NCBI GenBank assembly: GCA_033064195.1 | Contig: JARBJD010000015.1 | Coordinates: forward strand, 62,001 to 126,000 | Reading direction: 5' to 3' | Source: Blattamonas nauphoetae | Taxonomy: Eukaryota; Preaxostyla; Oxymonadida | Length of the DNA: 64,000 nucleotides | Shown here: positions 55,758 to 64,000 of the stretch, one piece after another | Numbering within the stretch: position 1 is the stretch's first letter | Layout: each line of letters starts with the position of its first letter | Made by a program: the position numbers and the translations under genes | The notes under the pieces: model-generated | The model's database searches: none | Seen by the model: only the letters and a program-made list of their open reading frames with translations | What the model was told of the DNA's origin: nothing

Positions 55758-57783
55758 GAAGTAAAAAAACAAGTGAAGGTAAAATAACCCAGACAAGTCA
55801 CCTTAATTCACATAGTGGAAGGATACCACTTTTGCACCTCTGACACCGAACTGAATGATTTCTCCAACTTAATTTTTTTCGCATCGCAAAATTTCCTCAT
55901 CTTCATTTGTTTCTCTAAATTTTGAATTTAATAGAGCGATTTTGAGAAAGGCTGACAATTCACTGCCCATCACATTTTGATTATGAGTCAATATCTCAGT
56001 CCGAAGCAAATTTCACGGGTTATCGCCACTGTAGAATACAGAAATCTCACCAATCCAGCTGCAAAAGGCACCAAACTCTATTTGGAGGAACCGGTTCGTC
56101 ACGAAGACATTGTGAAGTCGGGAGTCTGCACAGAAGGTCAGCTCAAGAGAGGAATTCGGGCGACAAACGATCACAGAGAAATTGGAGTCGCCAATCGCCC
56201 TTCTAAACTCACTCATGGCGATGAATTGGAACTTTTAGCCTATTGTCTTGAAAAAATTGAACTCAATGGACATGTGAAAAAGAAGGATATCCTCGAACAA
56301 GTTTGTCCATTAATTGATTCTTCACAGTTTAAGGCCAATCTGATCTGGAAAAAAAGTGAAAGATACGATGAAAACAAAGCAATCATGAGCAAACGGTGGC
56401 TGAACGCCTGGCTGGGTCGCCAGAATCTGTTTGTCCAATACAAACCTCTTTATATCGCAATCGAACGAATAGACAATACGACTGAGGGAACTCTTCGCGA
56501 ATGGATATCTCTTCTAAAGACCGTTATTGAGCGTTATCAGATCGATTCAAGTCTTATCTATAATTTCGATGAGTCTTCTCTACGAATCAGTATCGATGAT
56601 CGAAGTCTCATTGTATCGACACCAAATCGTGCCGTAGCTGTTCTCCCGTCACCACCTCGAATCGACAATGCGACGTTATGTGCCTGCGTCTCCTCGCACG
56701 GTTCACGACTCGATCCCGTGATTCTATGGCCGAGCGCGAGTATCCCCAAGGAATTTGCAGATCTGTCAAATCACCATATACACGTTCTTTGCAGAAAAAT
56801 AGGCTGGATAAATCAAGCAACATACAACGAAATCATGAAAAATTACTTTCTTCCTCAAATCGATCAACAAAGACGAAGTATCAACAAAAGTCGTTCGCAC
56901 GCACTTTTAATAATGGACGGACATCAAACACGACATTGTCAAGAGATTATCGATCTGGCAAATTCACTCAAAATCCATATTCTCATTCTGCCTGCCCACA
57001 CCACCCACGTCACGCAACCCCTGGATCAATTTCCGTTCGCTGTATTCAAACAAAAAATGCAACATTCATTTGCACCACCATCCAAGGGCGGAATTAGAGA
57101 GTACAGAAGTGCCTTAGCCGACGTCCTTCCAGATGCACTTTCATCTGCGTTCCAAAAAAGTCTCGTCATGGGATCCTTCAAAGCTACTGGCATCATGCCC
57201 CTAAATGTGGAAGCTCTCTTGGCCACGCGATCAAAACTGGTTAAAAAAGCGATGAAGGTCAAGAATGGAAGCAAACCCAAAACAACCTCCCCACCGCCAC
57301 AAAGTCAAAATTCCCCTTCGTCTGATGAACCAACAGCGAGAGGAAGTCTCCTCTCTCCCTCACAGAATGATGATCGAGAAAAAACATTTGGTCAGAAAAA
57401 AATCACGGATTTTGTGTGCGTCAGATCGAAGATCCGTCATCCACCAATTATTCAGGCCAACACCGAGATCACGCCTGTTAAGAGGCACAGCAGCGTCGGG
57501 TCCACAGCTGATTCCGAGGCGATAGCGCACTTGACATACTCCCCACGAAAAAATCGGCCATATTTGAGTGATGACTTTGATGACGAATTTTAAACAGTAT
57601 ACAGACTTATTCCTTTCTTCACCTCATTTTCATCTTTTTCTATGATAGTTGGAGCATGTAGGATTTTTTCTGATTTCTGAAACCCGATAAATGATGCGAA
57701 AATGTCGCTCACAATGATCTTCCCCCAGAAGCTGACATAGCAAAAGGTCTGACTAATTTTACCTTCACTTGTTATTTTACTAC
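55758..57783 (+). mobile_element. pogo/Tigger element inserted in the left end of the Mutator-like element
   Basis: Inverted ends of ~36 bp: GAAGTAAAAAAACAAGTGAA at the left and, inverted, GTAGTAAAATAACAAGTGAA at the right. TA lies on each side (55756-55757, 57784-57785), the target duplication of Tc1/mariner/pogo elements. It carries one intact transposase gene, so it looks complete. Confidence 0.85.
55983..57593 (+). CDS. pogo/Tigger-family DDD transposase
   Basis: 536 residues from the ATG at 55983 (MSQYLSPKQISRVIATVEY). Order: an N-terminal helix-turn-helix/CENP-B-like DNA-binding half (~1-150, with HGDELELLAYCLEKIEL and SKRWLNAWLGRQN), then a DDE_1 catalytic core. The core has D196 (IYNFDESSLRI), D312 (LIMDGHQTRHCQE) and D348 (PAHTTHVTQPLDQF). 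These are the NxDE, DGHxxR and LPAHTTHxxQPLD motifs of the pogo/Tigger group, with third Asp about 35 residues after the second. The C-terminus is polar with a PCNA-box-like QKKITDFV at ~471-478, a feature known from pogo transposases. Uninterrupted. Confidence 0.92.
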   Translation: MSQYLSPKQISRVIATVEYRNLTNPAAKGTKLYLEEPVRHEDIVKSGVCTEGQLKRGIRATNDHREIGVANRPSKLTHGDELELLAYCLEKIELNGHVKKKDILEQVCPLIDSSQFKANLIWKKSERYDENKAIMSKRWLNAWLGRQNLFVQYKPLYIAIERIDNTTEGTLREWISLLKTVIERYQIDSSLIYNFDESSLRISIDDRSLIVSTPNRAVAVLPSPPRIDNATLCACVSSHGSRLDPVILWPSASIPKEFADLSNHHIHVLCRKIGWINQATYNEIMKNYFLPQIDQQRRSINKSRSHALLIMDGHQTRHCQEIIDLANSLKIHILILPAHTTHVTQPLDQFPFAVFKQKMQHSFAPPSKGGIREYRSALADVLPDALSSAFQKSLVMGSFKATGIMPLNVEALLATRSKLVKKAMKVKNGSKPKTTSPPPQSQNSPSSDEPTARGSLLSPSQNDDREKTFGQKKITDFVCVRSKIRHPPIIQANTEITPVKRHSSVGSTADSEAIAHLTYSPRKNRPYLSDDFDDEF

Positions 57784-57999
57784 TATAGGCGCAGATCCGA
57801 TTTTCGCTACGCGCAGATCCCTTTTTTAGGATACGCGCAGATCCAAATGGATACACGCAGATCTAAATCGATCGTTGATTGTTTCAAGCCAAACCTTCCC
57901 AATTCGCTTTTTTTCGTGGATACATCTCACAATTCATTTTTCCTCTCATAATCTTTTTCACTAATCTAAATTTGTCACGTCGTCAAGTGAGAATGGTGA

Positions 58000-60990
58000 T
58001 CAAACCATCCCGCAGTGTCCAGTCTCTCATTTCTCCACCTATTCCTTCCTCAAATTTGGGTCGGATGATCTGTCAAACCATCTCTGAGACACAATTCATC
58101 CTCTTTGATCATCACATCCAATTCAATCGCACAGATCTCAATGTCACTCTCGAATTGAATGAAACAGAAAAATCAGCCTCGCCATTCTTCACTATTAAGA
58201 ATATGTCCTCGTTTGCTTCTCATTTTCACACTTCTATATCTTTACAGCCTCTCGTTCCGACATTTCACGGTGACTAACTTGACGCAGACATTTCTCGATA
58301 TTAATGAGGTCAGAAAGACTGAATTATCCGAATTAACCATCTCCTCCAAGGATTCAGAAGATCCAGTGATGTTTTCACTCATAAAAATTAAGAATTCCAA
58401 CAGAGTCTCGATCAACGAATCCTCATTCAAATTCACCTCAACAATATCCAGATAACAGCCCTCTTCAATTCTAAACGAGCAACTCGGTTATGGTGGATGC
58501 TGAAATACGACTACTCTTACTTCTCTGCTGACCTCAAGTTGAAATATCACTGGAACATCAGATTCGAAGTGAACAATCGATAACCCTGCCTGCATTACCC
58601 TCATCTTCGTGAACACCATCACTAACTTCACCATACTTGCGCTTGAAGAATCCAGTTCCATCACAAAGTAAATGTCAATCAAAAATCACTGACACGACAT
58701 TCCTCAGATGCAGCGCACGAGCTAATGGCGGTTGTGTTGCTGCTTCCATCTCCACCCCAACAAGTTCCAGCTGGCTTGAAAGCGGGGACTGCCTCAGCGT
58801 GTCGTCGAACAGGAACGAATGGTTGACCTCGTTGGTCGACAGAATCTTGACCAGCAGCTGATAGTCGACGGACACAGCGGAGAGAGGAGAGGCGAATGTG
58901 GTGATATTCTGCGAGGGAAGGAATCGAACAGCGAGTGTGTGGGAGGTGAGCGCGATGAGGGAAGCAGAGGGAGGGACAACACAAGCTGGGTCGAGTGAGA
59001 AAGAGCAATTCACGAAAGACGAGTCGATCAGAGTGAGATGCGGGCGAGCCAAACTGAAACAGCCATCACCGCAAGCCAATGAAGACAGAAACTCAGACTC
59101 AACGGGAACAGATACGATGACAGTGGAGCACGACGAGAATGATCATCCACGAATCGATAGCGTGCTCAGCTGCAAAGAAAGATCGGCGAACAACACACTT
59201 CCTGTCTCGACGGTGTCTTCCTGCATCGCGTCGATCCGAAGAGAGACACCATCAAAGACTGAGTCGGCGAGGGAGAGACAGGGCGGGAGGGAGAAGGGGA
59301 GAGTATGGTCGAATGTCCAGTGGACAGTGAATCCATCCAAAGCGTGAGGTCTTGAGTGGATCGGATGGAGATGACAGGGCGTGAGAGGATCAGGTTCTGA
59401 GCAACAAGACGAGACACACTCAGACGAACACTCTCCGCCATCGATGTGAGAGATGTGCTGAAGGACAACAACGAACTGACAGGTTTTGTGGTGTCGATCG
59501 AGTTCACAACACAATCAATCGGAGACCGACTCACCGACTGAACGGCGATGATCGGCTGAGGGTGCGCCGAGGCGAGAGGGAGGATGAAGTCGAGGTGTTT
59601 CATCACAACCGTCTGCGGAGGCACAATCTCACTCAGCCCAAACATCAATTTGCATCCGATGCTGCCGACTGCGTGCGGATCGACTCTGCTTCCCACTTCA
59701 AGGTCTGTGTCTGTCCGACACTCATAGTGGTGTTAGAAAACCGCAAACCGTCAGAAAACCGCAACCAGCGTGATAAAACCGCCACTTCATTCATGCAATA
59801 TTCTGTTTTTCTCATGGTCTCTACAGAAGGAATGAATAAGTTTTCTGGAAAAAATGAAGAGGTAAAACACATCTGTGAAATGCGACATTGACATCAATGG
59901 GTCATGATTCAAACCAAAATTGGTGTTTCTAAGCCCACGACTCAATTCATGTCATTCAACCACAAAGCTCGTCTCGATTCTCAAATATACCTGTTTTTCA
60001 ACTCCACCCGACCATTGGTAGTGAGATGATCAGCGATTCAAGGGAGAATTACCAAGTGTCAACAATGAAGTATGTCTCTTTCTTAAAATCATACCTGAGA
60101 TAATCTAATAGATGCAACATTCGGAGGAGGAGATAATATCGGGACTCATACAGATATTGACTTCAACTCAGAGTCTCGTGAAAGATCAGTTTAAATTGAG
60201 TCACTTCACGATTGTTTGTGATTGATTTTTTCAAAAAGGTGAGAAAATTGGAGATTAGTGTGTAGAAATGGATAAAGAGCTTTATTATGATGAAGATCGT
60301 CCGGTTGCGGTTTTTCCAACACCCGTTGCGGGTTTCTGAACACGGGCGGTTTTCTAACACTACTATCAGCCGATTTCTCACAACAGGGGATTCGATGGAG
60401 CGGAAAGGACAGCGAGTCACGCGACAGTTCGCGTTGGGAATGAGGGCGGACTGGTTGTAGTTGGAGCGACGGAGACGAAACTTGAAGGCGTCTCTTTCGT
60501 TCTGCCATCGTCGTCGACTGTCGAAGCGTACGCTGAGATCAAAACGGGTCTTTTGACGATCATGAACTGTATGGTGACTGGAGATGTGTCGACGTCGTTG
60601 TCGCTCTCGGCGAGACACTCCTCGTTCGCCCTAACTCGGAATGCGCTGGACCTTGTCCGTCTGACGACAACGCTGCTCCATCGTCTTGCAGGGTTCAGAC
60701 TTTCCCCCGCAATTCACCCAAACAACTATTCCGCCCAACTCTCCCCTCTTTTGGATCTTCATGATCAAATAGAGAGACGTCTATTGTCCAATTTTTCCCT
60801 CTCCATTTTCGAAGCCACAAATCCTCCACAACCCTTCCTCATCATTTCTACAATCGCACTTCTGAATATCACTATGGAATACGACCAATATTTTCGATAT
60901 ATTCTCCACAAACACATCTTTAAATGGAAACCTGCGTCGGCTTCACTTTTCAGGTCTACTCTGTTCAATTCACCTGTTTTATCAATCGTT
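58000..60990. pseudogene. Captured pectin-lyase-like gene fragments inside the Mutator-like element
   Basis: Pieces on both strands look like the host's beta-helix proteins. On plus (about 58000-58450): VTNLTQTFLDINEVRKTELS and SLIKIKNSNRVSINESSFKF. On minus (59696-58675): SVFDGVSLRIDAMQEDTVET, LTLIDSSFVNCSFSLDPACV and SLIALTSHTLAVRFLPSQ. On plus (60400-60650): GGLVVVGATETKLEGVSFVL and IKTGLLTIMNCMVTGDVSTS. The minus frame has at least one in-frame stop (TGA near 59147). Opposite orientations mean at least two capture or rearrangement events. A MITE at 59725-60365 entered later. Not expected to be functional. Confidence 0.55.
59725..60365. mobile_element. MITE 3, 641 bp, 3-bp target duplication TCA
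   Basis: Ends TAGTGGTGTTAGAAAACCGC and GCGGTTTTCTAACACTACTA are inverted near-matches, flanked by TCA at 59722-59724 and 60366-60368. The ends resemble those of MITEs 1 and 2 (YAGTGBTG/C, AAAACCG), so one family with TNA target sites is likely. Confidence 0.85.
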
Positions 60991-62087
60991 TTGTTCTTCT
61001 GATTTGAGTTTGTAAGAGACTCGGTTTATTTGTCAGTTATCTGAGACAAAAATGTGATATATCAATGAAAAGAACAAAAGTGAAAACAGATCTGCACGTA
61101 TCCATTTGGATCTGCGCGTATCCAAATTTTTAGATCTGCGCGTAGCGAAAATCGGATCTGCGCCTATACTTAACCCGAGATTGAGGTGGGACAATCTTGT
61201 TTATCGTGGCCATATTCCCAAACAGAAATAGCACCCCCGGAGCTGTGAACTTCTGCGCACGTGCAGAGGTGGAAGGAGCACTGAGTGACGTTCAGAGAGG
61301 ATTCGGTGTTGAAGATGAAGATGGCTGATCCTCCTGGGTTGATGCCAGCACCTGTTGTCATGCCGCTGAAAGTGCAGAGAGTGAACTGAACGGATGTCAT
61401 TGGTGAGGAGGATGTCACTGATGTTCGCCCGATGACGATGTCGGTGATGTTTTGGTGTTGATAGTCGATTTCAACGATCACAATCCGATTCGACCCGCTT
61501 CTCTCCGCGTCGGCAAGGACAAATCCCGAACATTCCACGTTTGACAAGAGTTCGCAATCAAACACCTCAACCGACGACTGATGTACCACAAAGATTGCTG
61601 CTCCGGTCATTCCCGCGTCCAGTCGAAATGACCGCATCGTCAGTGAACTATTAAGCACCTCCATCATCCATCGTTCAACATTTGGATCCGTTCGAGTCCT
61701 TCCGTTTGCTGTGTCTTTATCTTTGCGATGGTGTTCTTTCTCCAAACTCGCTCTATGTGTCAGTACTGTCTTTTTTCCATTCAGTTCCACTGATTGAGAC
61801 ACAATCTCAATCCTATTCGTCCAAAACAATCCTTTATCAAATGACAGACTGATCAATTCTGAGCTTGAGGCCAAATTGCTTTCAGCAAGTTTCTTATCAA
61901 AGACAGCATCGAAATCTTGGGAGTGTTCATCAACACAATGCAAGATGCTCCAGAACAATAGGAATAGTGACATTGGAGGAGATATGGCAAGTGCCGACTT
62001 CCTGGGCCAAATGTGATCGAGACGTTCGGGTCCCCATAATACCTTTTAATTTCAAATCTGCTCATTGATTTTCATTCATTTTTGAAA

Positions 62088-63032
62088 ATGAACGCAGATA
62101 ACGATCTTTCTGTCCTTGAATGGCAGGATATCTTTCGATCAAAGGCAGACACGATTCAGTTTCTTCTAGACGAGAATATCCTTCCAGTCCCGAATTGTCC
62201 CACTTGCAACGAACCAATGACCGTCTCCAACGAAAGGAACCGTCGTTGGAGATGTCGAAAGCACGATCGAAACCTATCTCTCTTCAAATCAACACCATTC
62301 CACGGATCTCATCTTGAGATCAACAAAGCACAACTCGTCTCCCTATACTGTTACCTAAATCTCGATCAAACATATGCTGTTCAGCTGAGTGGGGAGAGTA
62401 GAGGGGCAGTGTGCACATTATTCACTCTCTGTCGACAAGCTGCGACGATGAGTGTGTGGGGTGGTTTTATGACAATTGGAGGCGAGGATCGGACTGTGGA
62501 AGTCGACGAAGCCCTCTTCGGACGACAAAAGAACGGAAGAGGGCGTGCTAGAACTGAACGTTGGGTTCTAGGACTTGTAGAACGGCCGACCGATGGACCG
62601 ATGCGGGCCGTTTATCTTCCAGTGCAAAATAGAACAGCTCCTGTCCTCCTAGGAATCATACATGCAGTCTGTGATCCTGGGACAACAATCTTCACCGATA
62701 GGTGGGCTGGGTATTCGACATTGGAACAAGAATTGAATATGAGACATGGAACCGTGAACCACACATACTATTTCAAAGATCCAATAACCGGAGTCCATAT
62801 CAACCGGGTGGAGGGGTCGTGGGCGCATCTTCGACGATTCATGCCAAAATCGGGGGTCGCTTCAGAGGATCTCCTCGACTACTGTTCTTTGTATACATTG
62901 CTCAAGGTTGATAAAATCTCGTTTCGTCGGTTTCTCGACATCATTTTCTTATTTGATCCAGTGCAGTATGACGAGATCATCGCAGAGAACGTGGCGATCG
63001 GACGACCAGGACCGATGCCGGAGATTGAATGA
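62088..63032 (+). CDS. Merlin/IS1595-like DDE transposase (stand-alone)
   Basis: 314 residues from the ATG at 62088. Order: helical N-terminus (DLSVLEWQDIFRSKADTIQF), zinc finger (CPTCNEP with RCRKH), and a DDE core with D140 (VEVDEALFGRQKNGRG), D204 (TIFTDRWAGYSTL) and E242 (TGVHINRVEGSWAHLRRF). VNHTYYFKDPITGVHINRVE is the family signature. It is the plain form of the family whose relative at 29 kb has a protease fused on. It starts about 115 bp from the divergent host pectin-lyase-like gene. No inverted ends or target duplication were found, so element borders are unknown. Intact. Confidence 0.9.
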   Translation: MNADNDLSVLEWQDIFRSKADTIQFLLDENILPVPNCPTCNEPMTVSNERNRRWRCRKHDRNLSLFKSTPFHGSHLEINKAQLVSLYCYLNLDQTYAVQLSGESRGAVCTLFTLCRQAATMSVWGGFMTIGGEDRTVEVDEALFGRQKNGRGRARTERWVLGLVERPTDGPMRAVYLPVQNRTAPVLLGIIHAVCDPGTTIFTDRWAGYSTLEQELNMRHGTVNHTYYFKDPITGVHINRVEGSWAHLRRFMPKSGVASEDLLDYCSLYTLLKVDKISFRRFLDIIFLFDPVQYDEIIAENVAIGRPGPMPEIE

Positions 63033-63122
63033 CACTATCACATCACTATTTCGTTTTTCCTTTGTTTTTCTCTGTTTCTGTATTGTTCTTTCTCAATTCG
63101 CGGAAAAAGAAGTCGGATCATG

Positions 63123-63560
63123 TAGGCATGGGCAACAGTCAGTCAAAAGAGACCGAGTCCAGTCACCGAAATGAATCGAGTCAGTGACTCACCCCATAAG
63201 ACAAATTCAAGAGGAATCCAGACCCAAAACGCTCCCTTTTCAATTTAACATCACTTCTTGATTGATCATCACCTTGTTTTCTTGGTTTTTCTTTCTCAAA
63301 AATACGTTCACAATCTCCCTTCTCTTTCAATCGCTTTTTATGGTTTATCTTTCACATTTCACACTATTTTTTTAGAAATAGACTCATTTTCAGATGAATC
63401 AAACGAATTTAGCCACAAGTCATCACTTCACCCCATACTTTTCTGGAGAGTCACTTTGAGTCACTGATCCGCCCATGCAATCATGCAAATAGTCACCCGA
63501 CTGACTGGACTGTCCGATCTCCTTTTCAACTGATACTCAGCGCGTGCATTGATCAGGTTT
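63123..63560. repeat. Dispersed ~430-bp repeat, copy 2 (inverted)
   Basis: Reverse-complement match to 39930-40368, with TAGGCATGGGCA at its left border here. Non-coding. Confidence 0.7.
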
Positions 63561-64000
63561 GGAATTCATTATTTTTTACGTTTTTTCGCTATTTGACAAA
63601 GGGACACCGATTTTGACCATCAGGAATCGCACACCCAAACTGATGATCCGTATAGAAAATAAGGGTAACACTATCATTTGATACTTCTGTATGCTCTCTT
63701 GATCTGCATTAGTCATGTTTGATTCTCAGAACATCTCCAGTCTCTCTTCTTGACCAGCCCAACAGAGCACCGTCTCACTCGTAACTATTGACAGTATTGT
63801 GTCCTCAACAATCTCAAGGTTGCTCAACAAAGTATTTTAATGAGAATATTGACAATATTCTCTGCTCAGTCAACGTATCTCACTCAATATTGACAGTGAT
63901 TGAACTCAACCAAAGATCTCGACAAAATCTTGACTCATGTCAACATCGTTCCTCATTTCTCAACAAGAAATGGTATACTGTGAAAAACTTTTGCTTTTGT
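63561..64000. other. Unassigned sequence at window end
   Basis: Contains several short TATTGACAGT/TATTGACAAT motifs (63785-63900) but no gene that I can support. Confidence 0.35.

Larger units (their letters stand above)
55745..61175. mobile_element. Mutator-like (Pack-MULE-like) element, 9-bp target duplication, with nested insertions
   Basis: The 9-bp repeat CGAGATTGA flanks it (55736-55744 and 61176-61184). The right terminus read inward is GGTTAAGTATAGGCGCAGATC. The left terminus begins GGTTGAGTATA, is interrupted by a pogo element at a TA, and continues at 57786 as TAGGCGCAGATCC. Both ends then share CGATTTTCGCTACGCGCAGATC and repeated GCGCAGATC units over ~80 bp. Long ends with subterminal repeats and a 9-bp duplication suggest the Mutator superfamily (Merlin also makes 8-9 bp duplications). 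No transposase of its own was seen; the interior is pectin-lyase-like gene sequence. Total 5.43 kb, about 3.4 kb without the pogo element. Confidence 0.8.
54119..61973 (-). pseudogene. Pectin-lyase-like surface gene shattered by transposons
   Basis: The ATG at 61973 opens a signal peptide (MSLFLLFWSILHCVDEH). Beta-helix repeats follow: NSSLTMRSFRLDAGMTGAAI, SSVEVFDCELLSNVECSGFV, then GGAISVWEYGHDKQDCPTSIS at 61185. The sequence resumes beyond the large insertion at 55736 as LSSFTECELT, and beyond a MITE at 55356 as GGDTDGGSIVLFSNSSISIS. It ends near a second MITE as VEVSSGPNGVLPYAT. Because each insertion has a readable target duplication, the host gene was a single continuous reading frame over these junctions. 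Its 3' end is lost in the dispersed repeat at 54115. The gene would have encoded a secreted or membrane-anchored beta-helix protein like those at 38 and 44-48 kb. Confidence 0.75.

Overview
The window looks like nuclear DNA of a free-living or gut-dwelling protist, most probably an oxymonad (Preaxostyla) of the Blattamonas type. Reasons: intron-bearing eukaryotic genes whose GT-AG introns are often only 30-65 bases; intergenic DNA full of small DNA transposons; and families I associate from memory with oxymonad genomes (about 350-residue proteins with a Cys-Ser-Pro-Phe-Leu-Asn-Trp motif, pectin-lyase-like surface proteins fused to degenerate kinases, and SPRY-type proteins). The organism is an inference; no rRNA or other marker is present. 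TAA, TAG and TGA all end genes here, so the standard code fits.

Layout. 0-5.2 kb: a multi-exon ankyrin-repeat gene (minus) and two tandem genes for type I membrane proteins with mannose-6-phosphate-receptor/Atg27-like features (plus). 5.2-16.1 kb: one giant gene with a 10.4 kb exon, mostly Ser/Thr/Pro-rich disorder, ending in a kinase-like fold that has lost key residues. 16.4-27.3 kb: a tandem array of five ~355-residue paralogues plus a truncated sixth, on the plus strand. Most start 20-22 bases downstream of a conserved CGAGTG-containing motif. Three more members lie at 33.5-34.6, 40.7-41.8 (minus) and 42.0-43.1 kb.

27.3-31.7 kb is transposon territory, including a Merlin/IS1595-type transposase fused to an OTU-type cysteine protease domain and a 521-bp hAT-type element. 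35.5-39.9 kb holds a SPRY-like relic and pectin-lyase-like genes. 44.1-48.5 kb is a receptor-like gene (beta-helix ectodomain, one membrane helix, pseudokinase) disrupted by a 735-bp inverted duplication. 49.8-52.4 kb is a decayed CK1/TTBK-like kinase with a long tail.

54.1-62.0 kb is one pectin-lyase-like gene shattered by nested transposons whose target-site duplications can be read directly: two MITEs, and a Mutator-like element (9-bp duplication) that carries host gene fragments. That element was itself entered by a complete pogo/Tigger transposon and by a third MITE. A second, simpler Merlin-type transposase and a dispersed repeat end the window.

The main story is gene-family expansion by tandem duplication, including the upstream motif and downstream flanks, alongside heavy DNA-transposon activity that breaks, copies and rearranges surface-protein genes. 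No tRNA, rRNA or CRISPR was recognised.
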